Source: Caballeronia ptereochthonis (GTDB lineage: Bacteria; Pseudomonadota; Gammaproteobacteria; Burkholderiales; Burkholderiaceae). Taken from it: a DNA stretch of 64,000 nucleotides. The stretch covers positions 62,001 through 126,000 of the forward strand of contig NZ_FCOB02000022.1 of NCBI RefSeq assembly GCF_001545075.1, read 5' to 3'. The notes under the pieces are model-generated. The model was not told the origin of the DNA. It did not search any database and saw nothing but the letters and a program-made list of their open reading frames with translations. Position 1 is the first letter of the stretch; the number at the start of each line of letters is the position of its first letter. This document shows, one piece after another, positions 27,271 to 37,830 of the stretch. The translations under genes were made by a program, and so were the position numbers.

Positions 27271-27650
27271 ACGCGGCCTGACTCGGGCGTGGTCCACGCC
27301 CTGCTAGGCGGAAAAATGCTTGTCAAGACTTGACTTATGCACACTGAGACGATCCGGGGCGCTTTTTCATCCGATCAAACCCCTGATCCAGCGTTATTTC
27401 GCAGACCATTGATTTTATTAGATTATTTAACTTGCCGCGAACGCAGGCAAACTAACGTAAACCGCATGAACTGGGCTTTTGCGCGCTGCCACACACTCTT
27501 TTCCACATAGTTATCCACAGACATTGTGGATAGTGAAAAAAGTCTATATGAATCCGTGGATTAGCCGCGCAACCTGCGAAGGAACTTTTAGTCCTCAAGC
27601 GCGACTAAGGTGTTTCTTAAGTCAATACTCGCAGAATTCGAGGACTTCCT
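27271..27650. other. AT-rich 380-base intergenic region with DnaA-box-like cluster
   Basis: No gene seen. Contents: a perfect 6-1-6 dyad GTCAAG-A-CTTGAC (27322-27334), abutted by TTATGCACA (27335-27343); an AT-rich stretch (about 27393-27435); TTTTCCACA (27499-27507), TTATCCACA (27511-27519) and inverted CTATCCACA (27533-27525 on minus). A weaker TAATCCACG lies on the minus strand at 27563-27555. The 27512-27532 part is a perfect 8-5-8 inverted repeat. The base composition differs sharply from the flanking genes. Confidence 0.7.
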
Positions 27651-28283
27651 CTAAAAGAGTTTGAAGGACGCGAAGAACTGGTCTGCCTGCTCCGGCGGCG
27701 GCATCTTGTCCGACACGATCGCGAGCTGATAGACATGCGTCCCCCGCGCGACGAACCGCGCGTGAATGGTCCGCGACTCCCGCTTCTCTCCGCCTTGCCC
27801 CTTCACCTCGATCTCGCTGCCCGGCACCCGTCCGCCCGCCGCCAGGTCGATCTGCGTCTCGCGCGCCTCGGGCTTCGCGTTCACGTTGCGCGCGAGACCA
27901 TGTTGCAGAAACTCGAGCGTCGCGCGCTGCAAGGCCGGATCGGCGCTCGGCAGCACCACCGTGCCGACGGCGAACACGGCATCGCCGGCTTCCGCGGTCT
28001 GCATGCGCATCGTCATCGGCTGGCCGGCGATCTCGATCTTGCGTTCGTCCGAACGCGGCTTGGCGGGCAGCGTCACTTCGTAGCCGTCGTCGTTGTTCAT
28101 CACGGTGCGCCAGTCGTAAGCAGGCGTGCATGCCAGCAGCGCGCCGCATGCGACGGATGCGCACACTCCCGCGCGCAGCACGGCGGCGGATAAAGCATTG
28201 ATCGGACGAAAACACCTGACGAAAGGTCTGGGGGAGAAAGAGAAAGCGCGCTTCATGAGGGACCACTGCGTGAAAACCATCAT
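27651..28283 (-). CDS. Putative lipoprotein of unknown function
   Basis: A protein of up to 210 residues with a long basic leader and hydrophobic stretch ending in the lipobox-like GALLAC, so the mature protein would start at a lipidated cysteine near residue 52. An ATG at 28256 is a plausible shorter start. The rest is a soluble domain of about 155 residues with YEVTLPAKPRSDERKIEIAG at its start and FVARGTHVYQLAIVSDK near the end. I do not recognise the family with certainty. It stands alone, facing away from the thioredoxin gene and converging with comM across the DnaA-box region. Confidence 0.75.
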   Translation of the reverse strand: MMVFTQWSLMKRAFSFSPRPFVRCFRPINALSAAVLRAGVCASVACGALLACTPAYDWRTVMNNDDGYEVTLPAKPRSDERKIEIAGQPMTMRMQTAEAGDAVFAVGTVVLPSADPALQRATLEFLQHGLARNVNAKPEARETQIDLAAGGRVPGSEIEVKGQGGEKRESRTIHARFVARGTHVYQLAIVSDKMPPPEQADQFFASFKLF

Positions 28284-28411
28284 TATCGCGCTGCAATGCC
28301 GGCCTTATCAGCGCGTCACGACTTCATCCCGAAAACGGCGCTAAAATGTGCAGCACTTACCCGTGCGGTTGCGCCCATTCGCCGCGCCGGCCCGGCAATC
28401 CGAGGTTTCAC

Positions 28412-28948
28412 ATGTCCCAAGCCACGCAAGAAACATCCACGCGCGCCAAGAGCCCGCTGCGCTATATCGTGACGGCGCTCGTCGCCGGCGTGATCGCCTG
28501 CACCGGCTACTTCGCCTTCGGCGGCCAGCAGAAAGTGCCGGACGCGACATTCACGCTGCTGTCGGGACAGAAGATTTCCACCGCGAGCGATCTGAAAGGC
28601 AAGGTGTATCTCGTCAACTTCTGGGCAACGAGCTGCGAGACCTGCATGAAGGAAATGCCCGAGATGATCAACACGTACAACAAGTTCAAGGGCCGCGGCC
28701 TGGAGTTCGTCGCGGTCGCGATGAACTACGACGCGCCGATGTACGTCAGCAACTACGCACAGACGCGCAACCTGCCGTTCAAGGTCGCGATGGATGACGG
28801 CAGCGCCGCCAAGCAGTTCGGCAACGTGCAGCTGACGCCGACGACCTTCGTCATCGACAGGAAAGGCAAGATCCTGAAGCGCTATGTCGGCGAGCCGACG
28901 TTCGCCGAACTGGATCAACTGCTCGACAAGGCGCTAGGCTCGGCATAA
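28412..28948 (+). CDS. TlpA family thiol-disulfide oxidoreductase
   Basis: A 178-residue protein with one N-terminal membrane anchor (about residues 19-38) and a periplasmic thioredoxin domain. The active site is CETC in NFWATSCETCMKEMPEM, and the cis-proline loop is VQLTPTTFVID. Such proteins reduce disulfides in the periplasm, often for cytochrome c or oxidase copper-site maturation. That would fit the oxidase genes in this window, but no cytochrome c maturation genes adjoin it. A strong hairpin follows. Confidence 0.92.
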   Translation: MSQATQETSTRAKSPLRYIVTALVAGVIACTGYFAFGGQQKVPDATFTLLSGQKISTASDLKGKVYLVNFWATSCETCMKEMPEMINTYNKFKGRGLEFVAVAMNYDAPMYVSNYAQTRNLPFKVAMDDGSAAKQFGNVQLTPTTFVIDRKGKILKRYVGEPTFAELDQLLDKALGSA

Positions 28949-28970
28949 GCGCCGAAGGCCGATCAAACCA

Positions 28971-29000
28971 AACGCCCGCTGATTCCAGCGGGCGTTTTGC
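28971..29000 (+). terminator. Terminator between tlpA-type gene and dctD
   Basis: An 11-bp perfect stem (AACGCCCGCTG/CAGCGGGCGTT) with a four-base loop, followed by TTGCTTT on the plus strand. On the minus strand it is followed by TGGTTTG and ends one base past the dctD stop, so it may serve both converging transcripts. Confidence 0.85.
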
Positions 29001-29001
29001 T

Positions 29002-30348
<1,347 letters not shown>

Positions 30349-30368
30349 GGTCTTGCCTCGACTATGTT

Positions 30369-32360
30369 TTACGCGCGACGCAGCGTCAGCACGAACTCCG
30401 CGCCATGAGAGTGATCGGCGTCGGCCTGCGTGCCGCCTTCGGGCCCGTCCGCGACGATCGGCGCCTCGCGATTGCGCGCGACGAGCGTGCCGCCGTAGTC
30501 GCGCGCGATCGCCGATGAAATCGCAAGTCCCAGACCCAGTCCGTGGCCCATTTCCTTCGTCGTGAAGAACGGCTCGAAAAGGCGCGGCAGCGCGTCGGCG
30601 GGAATGCCCGGACCATTGTCGCGCACGATGAGCTCGATGGCGTCCGCGCGCGCATCCAGTTCGATGACGATGCGCGGCTTGTCGCACGAAGCGACCGCAT
30701 CGAGCGCGTTACCGACCAGGTTGATCAGCACCTGCTCCAGCCGCAAGTCCTCGCAGCGCGCGTAGAGGGGCGCGCTATCGCCCATGAGCTCGGGCGCGAT
30801 GTCGACCACGACATTCCTCATGCGCGGACGCAGCATCGAGAACACGTTGCGCAGCGCCCGCGCGACGTCCGCGCGCGCGTTCTTCGGCCGCGCCTTCGTG
30901 ACGAACAGCTTGAGCTGGTTCGTGATGTTGCCCATGCGCTCGGTCAGCGACGCAATTGCTTCGAGATTTTCGCGCGCCGCCGCCTGATCGCCGCGTTCGA
31001 TCAGGACGCGCGTGTTGTCGGAGAAACTGCGCAAGGCGGCGAGCGGCTGATTCAGTTCGTGCGTGATGCCCGCCGCCATCTGGCCGAGCGCCGCGAGCTT
31101 GCTCGCCTGGATGAGCTCGTCGTGCGCGGCGCGCAGATCCTGTTCGGCGCGCGTGCGTTCGTTCACTTCCCTCGTGAGCTGCGCGTTCGCCTCCGACAGA
31201 TCCGCCGTGCGCTCCGCGACGCGCTGATTCAGCTCGGCATAGGCCGTTTGCAGCAGCTCGCGGCTGCGGATCATCTCGCGCACGCGCGCGCGCCGCATGC
31301 GCCAGTAGAACGCGAGCAGGCACAGCGACACGAACACGAGCGCCGTCACGATCACCGCGTTCTGCGCGGCGCTTTCGACGGGATCGAGCGGCGCCATCGT
31401 GATGAGCTGCCAGTCCGGCTCGCCGATCGCGCGATGCGTCGCGAGAAACGCCGGCGCATTGCGCCCGCCGCCGACGCGCACGATCTGCGCACCGCCTTCG
31501 AGCGTCTTGACGATGGTCATCGGCAAGGGCGTGATGGCTTGCTGCGCGTACTGGCGCGTCGCATAGACGGACGCCTCGATGTTCTGCGGCAGCGGCCGCA
31601 CCGTGTGATATTTCCACGCGGGCACCGACGACAGGAAAATCACGCCGTGATCGTCGGTGACGATGAGCGGCTCGGACGCATCGGCGCCTTGCAGCCATTC
31701 GAGATTGAGCTTCACCACCGCCACGCCGAGGATCTCGTGCGTGCCTTCGCGATACACGGGCTGCGAGATGTAATAGCCGGGTTCGGTCGAGATCGTCCCG
31801 ATCCCGAAGAACCGGCCCACGCCGCCGTTCACGGCATCGACGAAATATGGCCTGAAGCTGTAGTCCACGCCGACGAAGCTGTCCGCGCCGTTCCAGTTGC
31901 TCGCGGCCACGCAGATGCCCTTCGCGCGGATCAGATACGTGACCGTGGCGTGCGCGCGCGCATTGAGATCTTCCAGGTAACGGTTCGCGCGATCGACGTT
32001 GGCCCGATCGGGATGGTCGAGCACGTTCTGCACGACCGGATGATGCGAGAGCAGATACGGCAGATATTCGTAACGGTCGAGCGTGCTCTTGAGCGTGCTC
32101 GTCGTGCGATCGACGCGGCTCGCGGCATTGAGCCGCAATTCGTCGATGCCGCGCTGCCACGCGACGTGCCAGGTGAGCGCGCAGCACGCCACGAGCGCGG
32201 CGAAGAGCGCGAAGAACACGAGGATGCGGCGCGTCACGTGAGCAGATTCCCGCGAATGAGGATCTGTCATTGTGGCATACGCGCCTTCCGGGTAAGGCTG
32301 GGAAGCGGCCGGAAACGACTGCGGCGAAGCGCTCGCAGACTGAGGCTTCGCCGCTTGCAT
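30369..32360 (-). CDS. dctB: Sensor histidine kinase, DctB type
   Basis: A 663-residue kinase. It has two membrane helices (about residues 44-64 and 340-357) around a periplasmic double-PAS/CACHE sensor of about 270 residues containing YSFRPYFVDAVNG and PGYYISQPVYREG, typical of DctB. A coiled coil with AERTADLSEANAQLTREV follows, then the phosphorylated histidine in GITHELNQPLAALRSF. Next come NLVGNALDAV, DNGPGIP and GHGLGLGLAIS for ATP binding. The first ATG has a GGAAG site; an ATG at 32270 is an alternative. dctA ends 25 bases upstream. Confidence 0.93.
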   Translation of the reverse strand: MQAAKPQSASASPQSFPAASQPYPEGAYATMTDPHSRESAHVTRRILVFFALFAALVACCALTWHVAWQRGIDELRLNAASRVDRTTSTLKSTLDRYEYLPYLLSHHPVVQNVLDHPDRANVDRANRYLEDLNARAHATVTYLIRAKGICVAASNWNGADSFVGVDYSFRPYFVDAVNGGVGRFFGIGTISTEPGYYISQPVYREGTHEILGVAVVKLNLEWLQGADASEPLIVTDDHGVIFLSSVPAWKYHTVRPLPQNIEASVYATRQYAQQAITPLPMTIVKTLEGGAQIVRVGGGRNAPAFLATHRAIGEPDWQLITMAPLDPVESAAQNAVIVTALVFVSLCLLAFYWRMRRARVREMIRSRELLQTAYAELNQRVAERTADLSEANAQLTREVNERTRAEQDLRAAHDELIQASKLAALGQMAAGITHELNQPLAALRSFSDNTRVLIERGDQAAARENLEAIASLTERMGNITNQLKLFVTKARPKNARADVARALRNVFSMLRPRMRNVVVDIAPELMGDSAPLYARCEDLRLEQVLINLVGNALDAVASCDKPRIVIELDARADAIELIVRDNGPGIPADALPRLFEPFFTTKEMGHGLGLGLAISSAIARDYGGTLVARNREAPIVADGPEGGTQADADHSHGAEFVLTLRRA

Positions 32361-32385
32361 GATCGCTTCCGGATGGTGACGTTGC

Positions 32386-33675
32386 TTAGACGGACTTCAC
32401 TTCTTCGGTGTCAGTCACGTCGACTTCGCGCGACAACGCCGCTTTCAGCTTCGCGCGGTCCAGCTCATGCTCCCACGCCGACACGACCACCGTCGCCACG
32501 CCGTTGCCGACGATGTTCGTCAGCGCGCGGCACTCGCTCATGAATCGGTCGATGCCGAGGATCAGCACCATGCCGGCGAGCGGAATGGTCGGCACCACGG
32601 CGAGCGTCGCCGCGAGCGTGATGAAGCCCGCGCCGGTCACGCCGCTCGCGCCCTTCGACGTGAGCATCGTCACCGCGAGCAGCGTCAGCTGCTGGCCCCA
32701 CGTGAGGTCGGTGTTGGTCGCCTGCGCGATGAAGAGCACCGCCATCGTCATGTAGATGTTGGTGCCGTCGAGGTTGAACGAGTAGCCCGTCGGCACGACG
32801 AGGCCCACGACCGAGCGCGAGCAGCCGAGCTTTTCGAGCTTGAGCATCAGTTGCGGGAGCGCGGCTTCCGAGGAGCTCGTACCGAGCACGATCAGCATTT
32901 CTTCCTTGATGTAGGCGACGAAGCGCAGGATCGAGAAGCCGACCATGCGTGCGATCGCGCCGAGCACCACGACGACGAACACGATCGACGTGAGATAGAA
33001 CGTGCCGATCAGCTTGAGCATCGGCAGGAGCGAGCCGATGCCGTACTTGCCGATGGTGAACGCCATCGCGCCGAACGCACCGATCGGCGCGAGCTTCGTG
33101 ATGATGCCCACCATGCCGAACAGAATGCTCGACAGGCCTTCGATGAACGTCGTCACCACGCGGCCGCGCTCGCCGATGTGCGCGAGCACTGCGCCGAACA
33201 GCAGCGCGATCAGCAGAATCTGGAGGATTTCACCCTGCGCGAACGCCGAAACCAGCGTGTCCGGAATGATGTGCAGGAAGAAATCGACCGTGCTCTGGCC
33301 GTGCGCCTTGGTCGCGAAGGAATCGACGGCCTTGTGGTCGAGCGTGGCCGGATCGACGTTGAAGCCGACGCCGGGCTTGAGAATGTGCGTCGCGGCGAGG
33401 CCGAGGATCAGCGCGAACGTCGAGACGATTTCGAAATACAGGAGCGCCTTGCCGCCGACGCGCCCGACCTTCTTCATGTCCTCCATGCCGGCGATGCCGG
33501 TCACGACGGTACAGAAGATGATCGGCCCGATCACCATCTTGATGAGTTTGATGAACCCGTCGCCGAGCGGCTTCATGTCCGTGGCGAGCGAGGGATAGAA
33601 ATGCCCGAGCGCGATGCCGATGATGATCGCGATGATCACCTGCACGTACAGGACTTTATGGATAGGTTTTTTCAC
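32386..33675 (-). CDS. dctA: C4-dicarboxylate transport protein, DctA type
   Basis: A 429-residue sodium or proton symporter of the DAACS family. It starts at a GTG (33675) giving [19 protein letters not shown]. Family motifs include the serine-rich [31 protein letters not shown], and [16 protein letters not shown]. It imports succinate, fumarate and malate. The frame is open to 33777, but the GTG has a GGAA site and gives the standard length. It is the first gene of the dctA-dctB-dctD run, behind a sigma-54-type promoter. Confidence 0.95.
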   Translation of the reverse strand: MKKPIHKVLYVQVIIAIIIGIALGHFYPSLATDMKPLGDGFIKLIKMVIGPIIFCTVVTGIAGMEDMKKVGRVGGKALLYFEIVSTFALILGLAATHILKPGVGFNVDPATLDHKAVDSFATKAHGQSTVDFFLHIIPDTLVSAFAQGEILQILLIALLFGAVLAHIGERGRVVTTFIEGLSSILFGMVGIITKLAPIGAFGAMAFTIGKYGIGSLLPMLKLIGTFYLTSIVFVVVVLGAIARMVGFSILRFVAYIKEEMLIVLGTSSSEAALPQLMLKLEKLGCSRSVVGLVVPTGYSFNLDGTNIYMTMAVLFIAQATNTDLTWGQQLTLLAVTMLTSKGASGVTGAGFITLAATLAVVPTIPLAGMVLILGIDRFMSECRALTNIVGNGVATVVVSAWEHELDRAKLKAALSREVDVTDTEEVKSV

Positions 33676-33902
33676 GATGGTTCCAGGCGATAACAAGCAG
33701 TTGGCAAAGGTACAGCCAGCGGCAGGCCTTGACGCGTGGGAGCGTTGTGGTGCGCGGTGAGTCCGTGGGATGCGCACGTCGAATCGCGCCGCGTAAGCGA
33801 TAGCCGCTTCGTCGACGGATTCAGGGACGTTTGGATGCGAGAGGGGTCATCGGCTTGTCTCCTTGACTTTTATGGGCGGCTCGCAGGCCGTGGCTTTCTT
33901 AT

Positions 33903-33918
33903 TGCAAGGGCGATGCCA
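33903..33918 (-). promoter_or_regulatory. Sigma-54-type -24/-12 promoter of dctA
   Basis: The minus strand reads TGGCATCGCCCTTGCA, with a C before it (CTGGCA). It fits YTGGCA-N6-TTGCA with the correct spacing and places the start near 33892, about 217 bases before the dctA GTG. Confidence 0.8.
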
Positions 33919-33987
33919 GTTTTATTCGATTGCAGACCATTGATTCGATGGGATATTTTTGGTCGAACGCTTAGGCGGAATCCGACT

Positions 33988-34003
33988 TTCCGGAAATCCG
34001 GAA
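33988..34003. promoter_or_regulatory. Candidate DctD-binding dyad upstream of dctA
   Basis: TTCCGG-AAAT-CCGGAA is a perfect 6-4-6 inverted repeat centred about 104 bases before the predicted sigma-54 start, the usual location for an activator of this class. Assignment to DctD is inference. Confidence 0.45.
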
Positions 34004-34126
34004 TTCGGGCGTCCGGCGATCTGGAAGGCCCGCTCATCCGGGGCAGAGGTCAAGTCTTGCTTGCATACCGGCTTTCGCCAACTATCAAGCGTTGCTGGCA
34101 GGTTCGAATTGGCTGCACGACGTCCG

Positions 34127-34157
34127 AAAAAAAACCCACGGTCGCCCGCGGGTTTTC
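34127..34157 (-). terminator. Rho-independent terminator after lipA
   Basis: On the minus strand a 9-bp stem (AACCCGCGG/CCGTGGGTT, one G-T pair) with a GCGA loop is followed by a run of Ts (complement of A-run 34127-34134). It ends the lipB-lipA transcript. Confidence 0.88.
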
Positions 34158-34179
34158 GTCGCGCAAGAGCAGGAAGCGC

Positions 34180-35196
34180 TCAAACCACGCCCGCCCCATG
34201 CGCCTGCAGGTCCGCGTGATAGCTCGACCGCACCATCGCGCCGACGGCCGCGTGCGTGAAGCCCATCTTGTACGCTTCTTCCTCGTACATCTTGAACGTA
34301 TCCGGATGCACGTAAGCCCGTACCGGCAGATGGTGCTCCGACGGCTGCAGATACTGGCCGATCGTCAGCATGTCGACGTCGTGCGCGCGCAGATCGCGCA
34401 TCACCTGGAGAATTTCCTCTTCCGTCTCGCCGAGGCCGACCATCAGGCCCGACTTCGTCGCGACTTCCGGATGCAGCGCCTTGAAGTCCTTCAGGAGCTT
34501 GAGCGAATGGTGATAATCCGACCCCGGACGCGCTTCCTTGTACAGACGCGGCACCGTTTCGAGGTTGTGGTTCATCACGTCCGGCGGCGCGGCGGTCAGA
34601 ATGCCGATCGCGCGGTCCAGCCGGCCGCGGAAGTCCGGCGTCAGAATCTCGATGCGCGTTTCCGGCGAATGCTCGCGAACCTGCCGGATGCACTCGACGA
34701 AGTGCGCCGCGCCGCCGTCGCGCAGGTCGTCGCGGTCGACGGACGTGATCACCACGTATTTCAGCTTCAGCGCGCCGATCGTGCGCGCGAGGTTCAGCGG
34801 CTCGTCCGCATCGAGCGGATCGGGGCGGCCGTGTCCGACATCACAGAACGGGCAGCGGCGCGTGCACTTGTCGCCCATGATCATGAACGTCGCCGTACCC
34901 TTGCCGAAGCATTCGCCGATGTTCGGGCAGCTCGCCTCCTCGCACACCGTATGCAGGTTGTGCTCGCGCAGGATCTGCTTGATCTCGTAAAAGCGCGAGT
35001 TGCCCGTCGCCGTGCGCACGCGAATCCAGTCCGGCTTCTTGAGCTTCTCGATCGGGATGACCTTGATCGGAATGCGCGAGGTCTTCGCCTGCGCCTTCTG
35101 CTTCGCGGTGGCGTCGTAGGAAGCAGCGGGCGTAGCCGATGAAGTCGACGAGACGGGAGCGGTATCGCCAGCCAGGTTTGCGGTTGCGTCAGTCAT
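34180..35196 (-). CDS. lipA: Lipoyl synthase
   Basis: A 338-residue radical SAM enzyme. It carries both iron-sulfur cluster motifs: [12 protein letters not shown] (Cys-x4-Cys-x5-Cys auxiliary cluster) and CTRRCPFC (radical SAM cluster), followed by [19 protein letters not shown]. It inserts sulfur into octanoyl groups on lipoyl domains. The first 50 residues are a Ser/Ala/Thr-rich leader. The ATG at 35196 overlaps the lipB stop by four bases, so translation is coupled. Confidence 0.97.
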   Translation of the reverse strand: MTDATANLAGDTAPVSSTSSATPAASYDATAKQKAQAKTSRIPIKVIPIEKLKKPDWIRVRTATGNSRFYEIKQILREHNLHTVCEEASCPNIGECFGKGTATFMIMGDKCTRRCPFCDVGHGRPDPLDADEPLNLARTIGALKLKYVVITSVDRDDLRDGGAAHFVECIRQVREHSPETRIEILTPDFRGRLDRAIGILTAAPPDVMNHNLETVPRLYKEARPGSDYHHSLKLLKDFKALHPEVATKSGLMVGLGETEEEILQVMRDLRAHDVDMLTIGQYLQPSEHHLPVRAYVHPDTFKMYEEEAYKMGFTHAAVGAMVRSSYHADLQAHGAGVV

Positions 35197-36014
35197 TCGG
35201 TCGATCCGGTTGTTGCAGCGGGACGGTCTTCCACCGTCGTGCCGTCTTGCGGTTGAGCGGCGCTTGCGGGGAGGCCACCGATTTGATGTGCCAGCCGTTC
35301 GGCCAGCAGGAGGGCTACGTCGCGCCAGCCGGCCGCGACGCCGAGCGTCGCCATGTCGACCGTTTCGAGTCCCGCGTAGCCGCACGGGTTGATTGCGAGA
35401 AACGGCTGCAAGTCCATGCTCACATTGAGACTCACGCCGTGATAGCTGCAGCCGTTGCGAATCTTGAGCCCGAGCGCGGCGATCTTCGCGCCCAGATGCA
35501 GGCCGTGCAAACGAACGTTCGCGCCTTCTTGCACCTGCTGCGCCGAGGGCTGCGCGACATAAATGCCGGGGGCGCCAGCCTTGCGATCGGTGGCGAGATT
35601 ATACGATGCGAGCGTTTCGATCACAGCCTCTTCGATGCGCCGCACCAGCTCGCGCACCATCAGCTTGCGGCGACGCAGGTCGATCAGCAGATAAGCAACG
35701 ATCTGCCCCGGTCCGTGATACGTGATCTGCCCGCCGCGATCCACCTTGACGAGCGGGATGCCGCTGTCAGCCAGCAGCAAATGCGCGGGATCGCCCGCCA
35801 AGCCGAGCGTGAAAACGCGCGGATGTTCGACGAGCCAGATTTCGTCGGGCGTGTCGGCCGTGCGGGCGTCGGTGAACGCGCGCATCGCGTCGAAGCTTTG
35901 CTGATAGGGTTCGAGGCCTCGCCAGCGCAACGCGACCGGATAGTCACCGGAACTGAGCACAGTGTCGGGCGCGTCGTCGATGTCTTGTGGGAGTGCGAGC
36001 GGTGTGGCGGGCAT
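35193..36014 (-). CDS. lipB: Lipoyl(octanoyl) transferase
   Basis: A 273-residue octanoyl-ACP:protein transferase. Visible motifs are [20 protein letters not shown], the catalytic lysine in [14 protein letters not shown] followed by SYHGVSLNV, and the catalytic cysteine in [14 protein letters not shown]. It moves octanoate from ACP onto lipoyl domains, which LipA then converts. The C-terminal 30 residues are extra and low in complexity. Confidence 0.96.
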   Translation of the reverse strand: MPATPLALPQDIDDAPDTVLSSGDYPVALRWRGLEPYQQSFDAMRAFTDARTADTPDEIWLVEHPRVFTLGLAGDPAHLLLADSGIPLVKVDRGGQITYHGPGQIVAYLLIDLRRRKLMVRELVRRIEEAVIETLASYNLATDRKAGAPGIYVAQPSAQQVQEGANVRLHGLHLGAKIAALGLKIRNGCSYHGVSLNVSMDLQPFLAINPCGYAGLETVDMATLGVAAGWRDVALLLAERLAHQIGGLPASAAQPQDGTTVEDRPAATTGSTE

Positions 36015-36096
36015 GGTCCCGGTAGTTTACCGAAATCGACCCATGCCCGCCGATGGTGAATTCGCATGCTGTCGATGGCAAATTCGAATAGTTGCG

Positions 36097-36423
36097 TCAG
36101 ACCGTCCGCCATCCGGAGCGCAAGCGCTGCCCGAGACGCTCGATGCGCGTCGAGAGCCAGCGCATCGCGCGTTCGTCGCAACGCGGCAGGATCGTGAAGA
36201 CGACGTACGCCGGCCGGTCGCCTTCGACCGAAAGCCACAGCCGCTCGCGCTCGCGCAGCTTCAGATCGTCGCCGGGCGCGAGCCAGTAATCCTCGATGTC
36301 GTTGCTGCGTGTCGCCCAGACGGGGTTGCCGTGCACCGTCAGGCGCGTGCCGCGGGCAATGCGCATCGGCACGGTTTCGCCGGGCTTGATTTCGAAGGTG
36401 ACACTTGTTGATATTTCTCGCAT
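36097..36423 (-). CDS. DUF2917 family protein
   Basis: A 108-residue protein, MREISTSVTFEIKPGETVPM at the N-terminus, then a small beta-rich domain with LTVHGNPVWATRSNDIEDYW and a basic C-terminal helix. This matches DUF2917. A GGAG site six bases before the ATG at 36423 decides the start. It is divergent from a GcvA-type LysR gene with 123 bases between, suggesting it is a target of that regulator. Function unknown. Confidence 0.82.
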   Translation of the reverse strand: MREISTSVTFEIKPGETVPMRIARGTRLTVHGNPVWATRSNDIEDYWLAPGDDLKLRERERLWLSVEGDRPAYVVFTILPRCDERAMRWLSTRIERLGQRLRSGWRTV

Positions 36424-36546
36424 GATCCACTCCGCCAAGGGAACGTTTCGGTGACTACAATCCTAGGCGTGGCAAGGCATTGGGCAAAACGATCAATTTT
36501 CACCGCTATGTGAGCTGTATTGACAACCACACCCGCGACCATCCAT

Positions 36547-37500
36547 ATGGACCTCCGCCAGCTTCCTGCCCTTAACGCGCTGCGCGCCTTCGAGGCCGCC
36601 GCCCGTCACGAAAGCTTCTCCCGCGCCGCCGACGAACTGTTCGTCACGCACGGCGCGGTCAGTCATCAGATTCGCGCGCTGGAGGCGGAGCTCGGCGTGT
36701 CGCTTTTCGCGCGCGACGGCAAGCGGGTGCGCTTGACCGATCGCGGCAGGCAGTACGCCGCCGAGGTGCGCGCGGCGCTCGTGGCGCTGGCGGAATCGAC
36801 GCGCCGCATCCGCTCGGGCGATCGCGACCGGCGGCTGATCGTGTCGATGCTGTCGTCGTTCTCGGCGCGGTGGCTGACGCCGCGCGTGGGGCGGTTCATC
36901 GAGAAGCATCCGGAAATCGACCTCGAATTGCTGTCGACCAACGCGCTCACCGACTTCAATCGCGACGACGTGGATGTCGCAATCCGTTTCGGCTACGGCA
37001 AGTACGCCGGCCTGCATACCGAGGAACTGCTGGACGAAGTGTTCTTTCCGGCGTGCTCGCCGAATTTCCGGGGCGGCGAACTGCCGCGCGTGCCGCAAGA
37101 TCTGGCGAACGTGCCGCTCTTGCGCTCGGACGAGGAATTGTGGCGGCCATGGTTCGACGCGGCCGGGCTCACGGATTTGGCGGAACCGAAGCGCGGCGTC
37201 TTGTATGAGGATTCGTCGAACCTGCTCCAGGCGGCCATGGACGGCCAGGGAATCGCGCTCGTGCGGCGCTCGCTCGCGATGCAGGAGATTCTCGCGGGGC
37301 GCCTCGTGCGGCTATTCAACGTCGACGGGCCGAGCCCGTGGAAGTACTACTTCGTGTGCCCGCCCGCGCTGCTCGAAACAGCGCGCGTGCAGGCATTCAG
37401 GGAGTGGATCGTCGGCGAGGCCGAGCAGTTCAGGTTGCTCTACGAGCGCACGCCGGCGGTGTGCGATGCGCCCGCGGGCAGGATCAAAGCACTACCTTGA
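36547..37500 (+). CDS. LysR family regulator, GcvA-like
   Basis: A 317-residue LysR-type regulator. The winged HTH is MDLRQLPALNALRAFEAAAR, then HESFSRAADELFVTHGAVSHQIRALE in two parts, typical of the GcvA branch. The effector domain has RDRRLIVSMLSSFSARWL and DVAIRFGYGKYAGLHTEEL. GcvA in E. coli controls glycine cleavage, but no gcv genes are here and this branch is large, so the target is unknown. The gene overlaps the 3' end of the convergent ybeD-like gene by 17 bases. Confidence 0.9.
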   Translation: MDLRQLPALNALRAFEAAARHESFSRAADELFVTHGAVSHQIRALEAELGVSLFARDGKRVRLTDRGRQYAAEVRAALVALAESTRRIRSGDRDRRLIVSMLSSFSARWLTPRVGRFIEKHPEIDLELLSTNALTDFNRDDVDVAIRFGYGKYAGLHTEELLDEVFFPACSPNFRGGELPRVPQDLANVPLLRSDEELWRPWFDAAGLTDLAEPKRGVLYEDSSNLLQAAMDGQGIALVRRSLAMQEILAGRLVRLFNVDGPSPWKYYFVCPPALLETARVQAFREWIVGEAEQFRLLYERTPAVCDAPAGRIKALP

Positions 37501-37819
37501 CCATCGGATGGCCGGTGAGCGCGCGGTAGATGTCGTCGAGATGAGCGCGATTCTGCGCGCGCACGGTGCAGGTGAGCCCCGTGTAGTTGCCGCCGGAAGA
37601 CGGACGCGTCTCGACGCGCGACACGTCGAAATCCTTGTCGAACTCCTTGAGCACATTGACGATCGTGTCGTGGAAGTCCGGATGCGACTTGCCCATCACC
37701 TTGATCGGGAAATCGCAGGGGAACTCGAACAGCTCGTCGGCGCTGTGCGCGGCGGCGTCGGTCGGATCGGTGGATTGCGGCTTGGAGTCAGCTTTCGAGT
37801 CGGATTTGGAATCGGACAT
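37484..37819 (-). CDS. ybeD: YbeD-like DUF493 family protein
   Basis: A 111-residue protein. A charged Ser/Asp/Lys-rich leader of about 25 residues precedes the DUF493 domain with FPCDFPIKVMGKSHPDFHDT and VETRPSSGGNYTGLTCTVRA. The fold is ferredoxin-like, similar to regulatory ACT domains; the role is unknown, but the gene usually sits between dacA-type and lipB genes. An AAGGAG site fixes the ATG at 37819. It follows the aminotransferase by 11 bases. Confidence 0.92.
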   Translation of the reverse strand: MSDSKSDSKADSKPQSTDPTDAAAHSADELFEFPCDFPIKVMGKSHPDFHDTIVNVLKEFDKDFDVSRVETRPSSGGNYTGLTCTVRAQNRAHLDDIYRALTGHPMVKVVL

Positions 37820-37830
37820 GGTTTTCTCCT

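Larger units (their letters stand above)
33676..34179. other. 504-base regulatory region between dctA and lipA
   Basis: No gene supported. It holds the sigma-54-type promoter and upstream dyad of dctA, a leader of about 215 bases, and the lipA terminator. The stretch 33885-33980 is AT-richer than its surroundings. Confidence 0.7.

Noticed and set aside
27271-27650. Chromosomal replication origin
   Set aside because: DnaA-box-like sequences and AT-rich DNA are present, but dnaA, dnaN, gyrB, rpmH, parAB and gidA are absent from the neighbourhood. Kept only as a possible DnaA-binding locus.
30543-32543. A 666-codon plus-strand frame opposite dctB
   Set aside because: No recognisable features and opposite to a clear histidine kinase gene.
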